64,000 nucleotides of DNA from Arion vulgaris (taxonomy: Eukaryota; Mollusca; Gastropoda; Stylommatophora; Arionidae). The stretch spans positions 17,361,317 to 17,425,316 of the forward strand of contig CM036755.1 in the NCBI GenBank assembly GCA_020796225.1, written 5' to 3'. The translations under genes were made by a program, and so were the position numbers. Positions 43,895 to 57,284 of this stretch are shown in pieces. Below the pieces are notes generated by a model. It was given only the letters and a program-made list of their open reading frames with translations, had not been told where the DNA came from and searched no databases. Position 1 is the first letter of the stretch. Each line of letters opens with the position of its first letter.

Positions 43895-46085
43895 CAGTAT
43901 GTCATGTAATCCAAGTGTGTGCAATCAGTATGTCATGTAATACAAGTGTGTGCAATCAGTGTGTCATGTAATACAAGTGTGTGCAATCAGTGTGTCCTGT
44001 AATACAAGTGTGTGCAATCAGTGTGTCATGTAATACAAGTGTGTGCAATCAGTGTGTCCTGTAATCCAAGTGTGTGCAATCAGTGTGTCATGTAATCCAA
44101 GTGTGTGCAATCAGTGTGTCAGTAATACAAGTGTGTGCAATCAGTGTGTCCTGTAATCCAAGTGTGTGCAATCAGTATGTCATGTAATCCAAGTGTGTGC
44201 AATCAGTGTGTCATGTAATACAAGTGTGTGCAATCAGTGTGTCATGTAATCCAAGTGTGTGCAATCAGTGTGTCATGTAATCCAAGTGTGTGCAATCAGG
44301 TGTCAGTCCATGTCTAATCCAAGTGTGTCAATCAGTGTGTCCTGTAATCCAAGTGTGTCAATCAGTGTGTCCTGTAATCCAAGTGTGTGCAATCAGTGTG
44401 TCCTGTAATCCAAGTGTGTGCAATCAGTGTGTCCTGTAATCCAAGTGTGTGCAATCAGTGTGTCCTGTAATCCAAGTGTGTGCAATCAGTGTGTCTGTAA
44501 TCAAGTGTGTGCAATCAGTGTGTCCTGTAATCCAAGTTGTGCAATCAGTGTGTCCTGTAATCCAAGTGATGTTGCAATCAGTGTGTCCTGTAATCCAAGT
44601 GTGTGCAATCAGTGTGTCATGTAATCAAAGTGTGTGCAATCAGTGTGTCATGTAATACAAGTGTGTGCAATCAGTGTGTCACTGTAATACAAGTAGTGTG
44701 CAATCAGTGTGTCATGTAATCAAGTGTGTGCAATCAGTGTGTCATGTAATACAAGTGTGTGCAATCAGTGTGTCATGTAATACAAGTGTGTGCAATCAGT
44801 GTATACAAGGTGTCAATCAGTGTGTCATAATCAGTGTGCATCAGTGTCAATGTCCAAGTGTGTGCAATCAGTGTGTCATGTAATCCAATGTGTGCAATCA
44901 GTGTGTCATGTAATCCAAGTGTGTGCAATCAGTGTGTCTGTAATCCAAGTGTGTGCAATCATGTGTCCTGTAATCAAGTGTGTGCAATCAGTGTGTCCAT
45001 GTAATCCAAGTGTGTGCAATCAGTGTGTCCTGTAATCCAAGTGTGTGCAATCAGTGTGTCATGTAATCCAAGTGTGTGCAATCAGTGTGTCATGTAATCA
45101 AAGTGTGTGCAATCAGTGTGTCCTGTAATCTGAAGTGGTGTACAAGTACAGTGTGTCTGTAATCCAAGTGTGTGCAATCAGTGTGTCATGTAATCCAAGT
45201 GTGTGCAATCAGTGTGTCATGTAATCCAAGTGTGTCAATCAGTGTGTCATGTAATCCAAGTGTGCAATCATGTGTCATGTAATCCAAGTGTGTGCAATCA
45301 GTGTGTCTGTAATCCAAGTGTGTGCAATCAGTGTGTCCATGTAATCCAAGTGTGTGCAATCAGTGTGTCATGTAATCCAAGTGTGTGCAATCAGTGTGTC
45401 CTGTAATCCAAGTGTGTGCAATCAGTGTGTCCTGTAATCAAGGTGTGCAATCAGTGTGTCCTGTAATCCAAGTGTGTGCAATCAGTGTGTCCTGTAATCC
45501 AAGTGTGTGCAATCAGTGTGTCCTGTAATCAAAGTGTGTGCAATCAGTGTGTCCTGTAATCCAAGTGTGTGCAATCAGTGTGTCCTGTAATCAAAGTGTG
45601 TGCAATCAGTGTGTCATGTAATCCAAGTGTGTGCAATCAGTTGTCACTGTAATCAAGTGTGTGCAATCAGTGTGTCTGTAATACAAGTGTGTGCAATCAG
45701 TGTGTCATGTAATCAAGTGTGTCAATCAGTGTGTCTGTAATACAAGTGTGTGCAATCAGTGTTCATGTAATACAAGTGTGTGCAATCAGTGTGTCATGTA
45801 ATCAAGTGTGTGCATCAGTGTGTCATTAATAAGTGTGTCAATCAGTGTGTCATGTAACTCAAGTGTGTGCAATCAGTGTGTCATGTAATCAAGTGTGTGC
45901 AATCAGTGTGTCATTAATCAAGTGTGTGCAATCAGTGTGTCATGTAATCCAAGTGTGTCAATGTGTCTTAATCCAAGTGTGTGCAATCAGTGTGTCATGT
46001 AATCCAAGTGTGTGCAATCAGTGTGTCCTGTAATCAAAGTGTGTGCAATCAGTGTGTCCTGTAATCCAAGTGAAAGTGTCTGTAA
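43895..46085. repeat. 31-bp satellite, ~70 copies
   Basis: The unit is CAAGTGTGTGCAATCAGTGT plus GTCATGTAATC. Variants are GTCCTGTAATC and AATACAAG. From ~44300 on, many units show 1-5 nt deletions (for example GTGTCTGTAATCAAGTG), whereas substitutions stay rare. Short + strand frames rich in Cys (CNQCV) are artefacts. Confidence 0.95.
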
Positions 46086-46645
46086 TCAGAGTTTGCATGA
46101 ATCCTAATGGAATCTGTGTCAGGACTTCAGACCTGCATAAATCTACTTGACTGACATCTCATCTAGAATAGATTTCTCATGTCTATCTGTAGATGTTCAA
46201 TTAGATCTGGTTATGCTACAGAAGATTCAACATAAACTTATTCTTGTACATAATTGTATCCATTTGTTTTCTATTGATAATCTCACTTGATTTACTCAAC
46301 GGAAAACCTCACTTTCATTGAAAGCTCATGGCATATCCTTTACAGAACTTAGCAATCAACAATAGTAAACGAGTCGTCGATTTTCTAGGCACCACTTATA
46401 CGTTCAGTAGTTTGCCATTGCTTTCTGAACGGTGATGTCTATTTTCATCGTTCGTAAAAATTCAAGGGAACTCATTTGCTTCCAAACTTTGTCCACCGCA
46501 AAGTTTGAACCAGGTTCGCTTGGGTTAGGTTCGAGCACACTACCGCTTAAGCTACAGACGCTCACATTTCCATTAGGAAGAGAATAAGCAGTTTTTTTTT
46601 TAAAATCCCAATGTGGACATTAGATCTAATGAATATGAATAATTA
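46086..46645. other. Unique region with a weak tRNA-like segment
   Basis: On the minus strand, GTCTGTAGCTTAAGCGGTAG (46562-46543) followed by TGCTCGAACCTAACCC resembles a decayed tRNA-derived SINE head. There is no second copy in the window. The rest is unremarkable intron-like sequence. Confidence 0.35.
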
Positions 46646-47870
46646 ATAGACAATATGTAAGTATTAGAAGCTTCAATAAATAGACAATATGTAAGTATTA
46701 GAAGCTTCAATAAATAGACTATATGTAAGTATTAGAAGCTTCAATAAATAGACAATATGTAAGTATTAGAAGCTTCAATAAATAGACAATATGTAAGTAT
46801 TTAGAAGCTTCAATAAATAGACAATATGTAAGTATTAGAAGCTACAATAAATAGACAATATGTAAGTATTAGAAGCTTCAATAAATAGACAATATGTAAG
46901 TATTAGAAGCTTCAATAAATAGACTATATGTAATTATTAGAAGCTTCAATAAATAGACAATATGTAAGTATTAGAAGCTTCAATAAATAGAACAATATAA
47001 TAAGTTAGTATTAGAAGCTTCAATAAATAGACAATATGTAAGTATTAGAAGCTTCAATAAATAGACAATATGTAAGTATTAGAAGCTTCAATAAATAGAC
47101 AATATGTAAGTATTGAAGCTTCTAATAAATAGACAATATGTAAGTATTAGAAGCTTCAATAAATAGACAATATGTAAGTATTAGAAGCTCAATAAATAGA
47201 CAATATGTAAGTATTAGAAGCTTCAATAAATAGACAATATGTAAGATAAAAATAGAAGCATTCTAATAAATAGACAATATGTAAGTATTAGAAGCTTCAA
47301 TAAATAGACAATATGTAAGATTAGAAGCTTCAATAAATAGACAATATGTAAGTATTAGAAGCTTCAATAAATAGACAATATGTAAGTATTAGAAGCTTCA
47401 ATAAATAGACAATATGATAAAGTATTAGAAGCTTCAATAAATAGACAATATGTAAGTATTAGAAGCTTCAATAAATAGACAATATGTAAGTATTAGAAGC
47501 TTCAATAAATAGACAATATGTAAGTATTAGAAGCTTCAATAAATAGACAATATGTAAGTATTAGAAGCTTCAATAAATAGACAATATGTAAGTATTAGAA
47601 GCTTCAATAAATAGACAATATGTAAGTATTAGAAGCTTCAATAAATAGACAATATTTAAGTATTAGAAGCTTCAATAAATAGACAATATGTAAGTATTAG
47701 AAGCTTCAATAAATAGACAATATGTAAGTATTAGAAGCTTCAATAAATAGACAATATGTAAGTATTAGAAGCTTCAATAAATAGACAATATGTAGTATTA
47801 GAAGCTTCAATAAATAGACAATATGTAAGTATTAGAAGCTTCAATAAATAGACAATATGTAAGATTTGAA
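46645..47870. repeat. 34-bp satellite, well-preserved left part, ~36 copies
   Basis: The unit is AGACAATATGTAAGTATTAG plus AAGCTTCAATAAAT. Each unit contains GTAAGTAT and AATAAA on the + strand. Units are near identical up to about 47800. Confidence 0.95.
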
Positions 47871-50800
47871 GCTCAATAAATAACAATATAATATTAGAAG
47901 CTTAATAAATAGAAATGTAAGTATTAAAGTAATAAATAAAAGATGAAGTATTAAATAATAAAAGAAATGTTGTATTGAACTTCAAAAAGACAATATTAAG
48001 TATTAGTATAATAAAATATAATTAGAAGCTAATATTAGAATATAATTAAAATAATAAATTAGTTAAATTAAAATAAATAATATGAAGCTTCAATAAATAG
48101 AAATTGTAAGTATTAGAAGCTTCAATAAATAGCAATATAAGTATTAGTTTCAATAAAGAAAGTAAATGAAGTATTAAAAATAATAATATAGAAGTCAAAA
48201 ATAGACAATAAATAAAATTAAATAGAAATAAAATAATTTAATAAATAAAAAAATATGAATTTAGAATACAAATAGACAATATAAGTATTAGAAGCTAAAG
48301 ACAATGTAAGATTAGAAGCTAATAAATAGACAATATGTAGTATTAGAAGCTCAATAAATAGACAATATGTAATATTAAGCTTCAAAAATAGACAATATTA
48401 AGTATTGAAGCTTCAAAAATGAAATTAAGTAATTAAATAATAAATATTAGAACTAAAATAGAAATGTAATAGAAGACAAAAAAAGTATAGAAGATTAAAA
48501 AAGAAATTAGTATTAAACTAATAAATAACAATATAAAGAAAAATTCAATAAATAAACAAATTAAAATTAGAAATAATAAAAAAATATGTTATTAATTAAT
48601 AAATAGACAATATAAGTATTGAAGTAATAAATAAAATATAAGTATTAGAAATTTAATAAAAGACAATATGTAAGTATTAAACAAAATAGAAATATATAAT
48701 ATTAGAACAATAAAAGACAATATAAGTATAGTAAATAGCAATAAATATAAAGAAAAAAGACATAGGATTAATTAATAATTAGAATAAAAAATAAATCAAT
48801 AAATGACAATATTAAGATTAAACCAATAAATAGAATAAAACAATAATGAATATTAATTCTAAATAAAAAAATATTAAAAATATATATGAATTAGAAAAAA
48901 AAGGAAATAAATAAATAATAAATATAAATAAATTAAGTTAAAAGCAATGGAAAAAATAATAAATACAAAAAGTAGAAGAGTAAAATAGATATAAGATTAA
49001 AGAAAAATAACATAGTAAATTAAACTCAATAAAAGCAAATGAGTATTAGAACAAATAGACAAATAATAACTTATAAAGACAATATAATTAGAACCAATAA
49101 AGATATAGTATTGAACTAATAAAAAATAAGTATTAGAAGCAATAAAGACAATATTAAGATTAACATAAAATTAAAATATAAGTATACCAATAAATAGACA
49201 TATAAGTAAAGCTAATATGAATTTATTAGACAAAAATAGACAATATTAAGATTAGAACCATAAATAACAATATGTAAAATTAATAATAAAGACAATGTAA
49301 TTATCACAGCAATATAATTGACAAAAAAACAATATGTAAGTATTGAAGTTCAATAAAGACATTAGATTAAAGCAATAATAAAATAAGTTTGACCAATAGA
49401 CAATATAATAAGCTAATAAGAAATATAGTATTAAACTATATGACAATATTAGGTAAAATAACATGTATAGAAGTATAAGACTATAATAAAATGAAAATAG
49501 ATTCAATAAATAACAATATAAGTATAACAAAAAAGACAAATTAAGAAGAAGCTTCAATAAAAATGAAGCTAAAAAGACAATATAATATTGACTTCAAAAA
49601 TAAAATATAAGATTAGAACTCAAAAAATATAAGATTAGAAGATAATAGAATTAATTACTAAAAAGACAATTAAGTATACAATAAATAAAATATGAAGTAT
49701 TGATAAATAACAATAGATGACTCAATAAATAGACAATATTAATTAGAAGTCAAAGACAATATGTAATTAATCAAAAATAGACATAGATAAAGCATAAATA
49801 ATATTATTAATAAATATATAAGTAGCTTAATAAATAACAATATGAAGTTAAGCCATTAGACAATAAGTATTAATTCAATAAAGACAATATGTATTAAGCT
49901 TCAATAAATAGCATATGAATTAAAACTAATAATAGACAATATTAATTACTTCAATAAATGACAATATAGTATTAGAGCAATAAATAGACAATGTAGTTAG
50001 AATAAAATAGCAATATGTAAGATTAGAAGCCAAAGACAATATAAGTTAGAGCTCAATACATATAAGTATAGAATAATGCATATTAAGATTAAACTAATAA
50101 TGACATGTATAAAACTATAAACAATAGAAGTATTGACTCAATAGACAATGTATTAAGTAATAAAGACAATTTAGATTAGAAGCTAATAAATGAAATATGT
50201 AAGTATAGAAGCTCAATAAAAGACAATATTAAGTATTAGAACTAAATAGACAATATAAGTATTGAAGCTTTATAAATAGACAATGTAAGTATTAAACTTA
50301 AAAATGACAATATGTAAGTAGAAGCAATAAAGACAATATGTAAATTAAAGCTTAATAAATAGAAATATTAAGTTAGCTTAATAAATAGCAATATTAAGTA
50401 TTAGAAGCTCAATAAATAGACATATATAGTATTGACTAATATGAAATATTAAGTTTAAGCAATAAATAACAATATAAGATTAGAAGCTAATAAATGACAA
50501 ATTAAGTATAGAACTTCAATAAATAGACAAATAAGTATTGAAGCTAATAAAAATATGTAAGTATTAGAAGCTTAATAAAAGCAATAGATTAAACTAATAA
50601 ATGACAATATGTAGATTAGAAGCTTCATAAAGACAATATGAAGTATTAGAAGCTAAAAGACAATATGTAGATTAGAAGCTAATAAATAGACAATATTAAG
50701 ATTAGAAGCTAAAAAGACAATATTAGATTGAAGCTTATAAATAGACAATATGTAAGATTAGAAGCTCAATAAAGACAATATGTAAGATTAGAACTAATAA

Positions 50801-53800
50801 ATAGACAATATGTAAGATTGAAGCCAATAAATAACAATATGAAGATTAGAAGCTTAATAAGACAATATGAAGATTAAAGCTTCAATAAATAAAATATGTA
50901 ATATAGAAGCTCAATAATAGACAATATTAAGATTAGAGCTAAAAAGACAATATGTGTATTAGAAGCTAATAAATAGACAATATGAGTATTAAGCTCAATA
51001 AATAGCAATATGTAGATTAGAAGCTCAATAAATAGACAATATTAAGTATTAGAAGCTAATAAATAGACAATAGTAGTATTAAAGCTTCAATAGACAATAT
51101 GAATATTAGAGCCAATAAAAGACAATATGAAGTATTAGAAGCTTAAAAATAGACAATATGTAATATTAAGCCAATAAATAGAAATATGTAAGATTAGAAG
51201 TCAAAAAGACAATTAAGTATTAGAAGCCAATAAATAGAAATATGTAAGTAGAAGCTAATAAATGACAATATAAGTTTAGAATTCAATAATGACAATATGA
51301 GTATTAGAAGTTCAAAAATAGACAATATAAATTAGAAGCTATAAATAGACAATATGTAAGATTGAAGCTTCAATAAATAGACAATATAAATTGGCTTAAT
51401 AAATAACAATAGTAAGTATAGAAGCTTAATAAATAGACAATATGTAGATTAGAAGCCAATAAATAACAATATTAATATTAGAAGCTAAAATAGACAATAT
51501 GAAGTATTAGAAGCCAATAAAGACAAATTAAGTTTAGAACTAAAGTATTGTTAAAATATGTATTAAGAATAGCTGTAGATTAGAGCTATAAAGAAATTAT
51601 GGATAGAATATAGTTAACTAAAGAATGTAGTTTACAAACAATTGTAGTTGACTAAAAGACATATAAACTCAATAAGACAATATGTAATTAACCAATAAAG
51701 CAAAATGCCAACAAAATATAAGATTAGAAGCTCAATAAATAGCATAAATTAAAAAAAAAGTATGAATATAATATAAAGCTCTAAACAATGTATTGAGTCA
51801 TAAATAGACATGATTGAAGTCATAAAAGACATAATATTAGAATAATAACAATAAGTATTAATAAAAATAACAATGTGATTACTTCTAATACATATAAGTA
51901 GAACATATAAATTGTATTGATCAATAAAAGTAACTATAAATAAAATATTAAATGACTTAAGAATATAATATTGAGTCATATAAAAAATTAGAACTATAGA
52001 CAATATATAAAGCAAAATACAAAGTTTAAAGTAAAAAAGACAATATAATTGGCCTAAGAATATGTAAATAGAACTAAGACAATAAGATTGACTTAAAAAT
52101 AACAATTTGATTGAATCAAAAAAATATTAAACTTAAAATAACATTAAATTAGAACTAAAAATACATATTAATTTACCAATAATAACATATGTAAGTATAG
52201 AACCAATAAATAACAATAAGTAGAACATAAAAACAATATAAGTTAAAGCAAAAAAGCAATAAAAAGAGTCAAAAAAACAATTTGTTAGAACAATATAGCA
52301 AAATTCTAATATAACATTGAGATTGGTAAAGCAATGATTAGAACTTAAAAGCATTTAATGGCTTAAAATAAAAATTAGATGAGCTAAAATAATAATATAA
52401 ACATAATGCATTGTTGACTTCAAAAAAATAAGATTAGAGCTCAATAAATGAAAATATTATCATAAAGAATATTAATAATTCAAAAATAAATATAGTTGAC
52501 AATTAAATTGTATTAGCTTTAAAAGACAAAAATTAGGCTAAAACAAAGTAAAGCTAAAACAATATAGTTAACTTCATAAATAGACATGAGTATAGAACTT
52601 AAAAAACAATATGTTACAAAATAACAATATGGGCTTAAATAATAATTAACAGAAGTTAATATACAATATGAGTATAGAGCTTAAAAATAGACAATATAAG
52701 TATTAGCAATAATAATATGTAAATTAGAACTATAATAGACAATATAAGATTAAAGTAATAAATACAAATGATATTAGAACAAACATGTAAGTATGCTAAA
52801 AAAACAAATTAAGAAAGCCAATAAAGAAATAGTGGCCAATAAATAACAATATGTATGAACTAAAAAAACAATATAGATAAGCCTAAACAAGTATGAACTA
52901 TAGAAAGATACATAAAAATAGTATTGACTCAATATAAAAAAGCTAAAATAACAAAGTTAAAGCCAATAAATAGAAATATATTAACCAAAGACAAATGTAA
53001 GATTGAAGCAATAAATAACATAAGTATTGACTAAGAAATATTGAGCTCAAAAATGAAATATGTGATTGAACAATAAAATATTAATTGAACTTCAAAAGAC
53101 AATATAAGATTAAAGCAAAATAACATAGTAAGATTAAGCAAAAAAGACAATAAATATTACTAATAAATAACAAATGTTACTCAATAAATAACAATAGAAT
53201 TTGATAAAAGCAAAGTAGAAGCAATAAGCATATGTAGTATAAACAAAATAACAGTAATTAGAAGAATAAAATATAGAAAATAAATAACAAATGGTATTGA
53301 AGTCAAAAATGAATATAATTAAAGCCAATTCAAATTATTTAGCTTATAAGATATAATTGAAGCTAAAAATAACAAATGTAAGTATTAGCTCAATAAATAG
53401 ACAATAGATTGATCAAAACAAATAGTAGAAGCTAATAATAAAAATAGATTAGAATAAAAGACAAATGAGATTACTAATAATAACAATGGTATAGAAGCCA
53501 ATAAATACAATATAAGATTGAAGCTTAAAAATGACAATATATGACTTCAAACAATGTAGATTGACTTAAGACAAATTAGAATCAAAAAAGACAATAGTAA
53601 GCAATAAATAGACAATAATAGAAGCAAATAAAGTATGACTTAAAAAGACAATATAGATTAAACTAATAAAAGAAATATTAAGATTAGCTTCATAAATAGA
53701 CATAGTATGAAGCTAATAAATTAATTGAAGCTCAAAAATAGACATGAAGTTGCCAAAAAACAATATGTAAGTAAATCAAAAATGCATAGATTAGAAGCTA

Positions 53801-54430
53801 AAATAACAAATGAAGATTGACCATAAAACATATACTAACTAAAAACAATGATTTAAAGCTAAATAACAATAAGATTGCAAAAGACAATGATTGAAGTAAT
53901 CTTGTGACAAAAAAATGTATACTAAAGCATGATACTAAAGCATTAAGTTTAGCAAAAGCATATTTTAATAAAAGACAAAGAGATGGCCAAAAAGTATATA
54001 TAGAAAAATAAAATAAAGAAATAAATGCAATAATTAAAGCTAATAAACAAATGTGATCAATAACATTATAAGCTTAAAAAACATGATTGCAATAATGAAT
54101 ATTGCTTCAAAAATGATTAGCTAAAGAATATAAGCACAATGACATAGTATAGAACAATAAATAAAATAGTGAAGCTTTAGCAAATAAGTATTGTAAAAAT
54201 GAAATTAATTGACTAAAAGCAATGATAGAACCAAAGACTAGTATATAAATGTAGTGTTAAAGTTAAATATAAGTTGTCAAAACAGGTTGATAAAATTAGA
54301 TTATAAAAGATAATAGACAAGCTATGAGAAGCTTCATAAGAAAGTATAGTCAAATGCAATATATTAGACTAAAATACAAAAGATGTAAAACAATGTTTAC
54401 AAAAATATTAGCATAGACAAAATGATGAAT
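47870..54430. repeat. 34-bp satellite, centre heavily deletion-degraded
   Basis: Remnants of AGACAATATG, AGAAGCT and AATAAA recur throughout. Units have lost bases at random positions, mainly by deletion, leaving very A-rich text with tracts such as AAATAAAAGACAAT. Local recovery of readable units occurs at ~50150-51520. Minus-strand frames of 73-118 aa in this stretch are artefacts. This may be true decay or a consensus failure over an unresolved array. Confidence 0.85.
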
Positions 54431-55598
54431 AAAAAAAAATAGGTGACAATATGTAAGATTAGAAGCTCAATAAATAGACAATATGTAGCATTAGAAGCCT
54501 AATAAATAGACAATATGTAAGCATTAGAAGCTCAATAAATAGACACTATGTAAGATTAGAAGCCTAATAAATAGACAATATGTATTAGAAGCTCAATAAA
54601 TAGACAATATGTAAGTATTAGAAGCTCAATAAATAGACAATATGAAGTATTGAAGCTAATAAATAGACAATATGTAAGCTATTAGAAGCTTCAATAATAA
54701 ACAATATAAGTATTAGAAGCCAATAAATAGACAATATGTAAGCATTAGAAGCCTAATAAATAGACAATATAGGTATTAGAAGCCAAATAAATAGACAATA
54801 TGTAAGTATTAGAAGCTCTAATAAATAGACAATATGAGTATTAGAAGCTTAATAAATAGACAATATGTAAGCATTAGAAGCCTAATAAATAGACAATATG
54901 ACATATTAGAAGCTTCATAAATAGACAAATGTAAGCATTAGAAGCTTCAATAAATAGACAATATGTAATAATTAGAAGCCTCAATCACAGACAATATGTA
55001 AGTATTAAAGCTCTAATCAAATGACAATATAGTATTAGAAGCCAACAAATAGACAATATGTAAGCATTAGAAGCTCAATAAATAGACAATTAAGCATTAG
55101 AAGCTAATAAATAGACAATATGCAAGCATTAGAAGCCTAATAAATAGACAATATGTATAGAAGCTAATAAATAGACAATATGAGCATTGCCAATAAACAG
55201 ACAATATGTAAGCATTAGAACCTTAATCCAAACAGACAATATGTAAGTATTAGAAGCTCAATAAATGACATATGTAAGTATTAGAAGCCTAATAAATAGA
55301 CAATATGTAAGTCATTAGAAGCTTCAATAAATAGACAATATGTAAGTATTAGAAGCCTAATAAATAGACAATATGTAAGTATTAGAAGCCAATAAATAGA
55401 CAATATGTAAGCATTAGAAGCCTAATAAATAGACAACATTAAGTATTAGAAGCCTAATAAATAGACAATATGTAAGCATTAGAAGCTTCCCAAAAAATAG
55501 ACAATATGTAAGCATTAGAAGCCTAATAAATAGACAATATTAGATTAGAAGCCTAATAAAGACACATGTGCATTAGAAGCTTCAACAAATAGACAATA
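54430..55598. repeat. 34-bp satellite, right part with variant units
   Basis: Readable units return, with the variant GTAAGCATTAGAAGCCTAAT plus AAATAGACAATAT predominating over the left-end form. Small deletions are still common. The array ends at GACAATAAAG near 55591. Confidence 0.9.
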
Positions 55599-55880
55599 AA
55601 GGGCTTCACTGAGGAAGGTCTTTCGTAAACGCTTCGTTTGCTAGACACTGAATAATCAGGTCAGATTTGATGTCATAGTCATATTGTGCTTGTATATTTA
55701 AGACGAAACAACATGACACACACATGTATGCACATATAACATACATGCATACATCATTCATAGTAGCTATAAGTTTACTAAATGGGTTTTTAAACCAAAT
55801 ATTGCCATCATTGCACCTTGTTTTACCCCATATGGCTCGGTCCCTCTCCACAGAATTGGTGCATCGCCTGCTGAGAGTAT
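55599..55880. other. Unique spacer
   Basis: It starts with GGGCTTCACTGAGGAAGGTC, then TTTCGTAAACGCTTCG. This faintly resembles a Penelope-like element end but is too weak to call. The 81-aa minus frame is not supported. Confidence 0.4.
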
Positions 55881-55884
55881 TGTA

Positions 55885-56055
55885 TAAAACACGAACCCCG
55901 TAGCCCCGGCAATAACCCTAGAAGAATCTGGGAAAAAATGCAGTAGTGAAACAGAATAACACAGTCGGATTGAAACCTACCATCTTCGGAACACACAACA
56001 TAGGTTTAACCACTTAACCACTTAACCACTTAACCACTTGATCACTTGACCACTT
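55885..56055 (-). mobile_element. tRNA-like SINE head with repeated A-box segment
   Basis: On the minus strand a TGGTTAAGTGGTTAAACC A-box-like start is followed by GGTAGGTTTCAATCC (B-box-like). The A-box end is multiplied as (AACCACTT)n at 56008-56055 on +. The downstream body is short and unmatched in this window. Confidence 0.5.
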
Positions 56056-56146
56056 AACCACAGATACTTCCCCTCCCCGCCCTCTCCCCATCCGTTTACT
56101 GTTTCTAATCTCCCAATGTCGAAATTTGAACTTTTATCTTCGTGTC

Positions 56147-56292
56147 ATGGTACACAGTAACACTCAACACGGTACACAGCAACACTCAACACGGTAGACA
56201 GCAACACTCAACACGGTACACATCAACACTCAACGCGGTACACAGCAACACTCAACACGGTACACATCAACACTCAACGCGGTACACAGAAA
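56147..56292. repeat. 22-bp minisatellite, ~6.5 copies
   Basis: The unit is CACGGTACACAGCAACACTC plus AA, with AGCAAC/ATCAAC and CACGG/CGCGG variants. Confidence 0.95.
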
Positions 56293-56615
56293 CACACTTC
56301 TGTTCAGAAAACATCTACTGTTATAAACTGAATTGTCTAACATGAATATTTTCCTACACAATATTTCCCTCGGACATCCTCGTCAATCTCAGACATGTGG
56401 AAACGAATTAGAACTTGAATTCCCTCGCTTGCAATTTATCAACAGAATTCCTGTCGTCGTTTACAGCGTCGTAAATATGTAGATAAGTGGGTCTCAAACA
56501 GTTGAGAATGGCATCACAGTTGATTAACTATTAACAACTTGATTGATGCAGTTTACGGTCAGGTTTTAGTGCAGGTATTTACTTCTAATAGAAGAAATAT
56601 TAAGTAAGCAGAAAC
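56293..56615. other. Unique spacer
   Basis: No feature recognised. Confidence 0.5.
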
Positions 56616-56619
56616 TCAT

Positions 56620-57115
56620 CATCATCAAGTAGGTTATCCCTTCTGGAACTTGCCTCTCATGATAGCAGCCCTGAAAATCTCTTTTTTTTCTGTGAAAGAC
56701 GCCTGGCGTCAGCACCATTCATTCCAAAATTATCTTCTCTAGGCACTTATGTCGTTTGATGTGTCCGAAATATTTAATTGTCATTGTTTTTATGATCTTT
56801 AACTCCCAGTGGACCAGGACAAAAGCCATGTTTTTACAAACCATTTGATTTTAGATTTTTAAAAACGCCATTTAGTGTGGCTCCTGATACAACGGCATCC
56901 AACCGAAAGCCACATATTGTGGCATTTGGTCCACAATGAGTTAATTTAAAAATATCTTTAATATCAAGCTGTTGTAGAACAGAAGCGTTTGTTCTCTTCT
57001 CTGTCCATGATATTTTAAGTACTCTTCTGTAACATTTGAATTCAAAGGCATTAATGATCTTTTCCGCCGCTTTGTCAATGTTCCATATCTCACAATCATA
57101 CGACGTTGTCAAGGA
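56620..57115 (-). pseudogene. LINE L-B 3' part, split by a TTAA MITE
   Basis: The minus-strand sequence encodes IINAFEFKCYRRVLKISWTE, KRTNASVLQQLDIKDIFKL, then the MITE. The LINE continues with IIKTMTIKYFGHIKRHKCLE and a GATGATGATG tail at 56619-56628. Reading across the excised MITE keeps the LINE order and, locally, the frame. It is the same family as 29575-30095 and 37106-43468. Confidence 0.85.
56798..56944. mobile_element. TTAA-flanked MITE, 139 bp
   Basis: TTAA is at 56798-56801 and 56941-56944. The ends CTCCCAGTGGACCA (left) and CTCATTGTGGACCA (right, inward) share CTC and GTGGACCA. It sits in LINE L-B between codons for FKL and KII. A minus-strand frame of 92 aa runs from the LINE into the MITE and is not a gene. 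Confidence 0.8.
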
Positions 57116-57284
57116 AAAAGCACAGAGTCTTCAACATTTGATTTGTGTTCTTATACAGCAGACAAAAGCAAGTCATATTGTGGGGTTCTATCTTGTTGTT
57201 TGTAATCGAGCAGAGGTTACAGCTGTTACACGATAACATTTCGATTGTATTTCTCTAACGTTTTTATTTACTGCTGCTCAACAC
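57116..57284. other. Unique spacer
   Basis: Nothing recognised. Confidence 0.4.

Noticed and set aside
44418..46033. Short cysteine-rich peptides (CNQCV repeats), superficially like secreted knottins
   Set aside because: They are frames through a 31-bp satellite with random deletions. No signal peptide or exon structure is present.
49252..53328. Several minus-strand hydrophobic ORFs (64-118 aa) like membrane proteins
   Set aside because: They arise from A-rich degraded satellite read in reverse (T-rich codons give Phe/Leu/Ile/Tyr).
46645..55598. CRISPR-like regular array
   Set aside because: Units are contiguous with no unique spacers, the context is eukaryotic, and there are no cas genes. 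The same holds for all other arrays here.
55599..55640. A second Penelope-like element end (CTGAGGAAGGTC..GTAAACGC)
   Set aside because: Only a short resemblance to the 19981 signature, with no RT or nuclease coding nearby.
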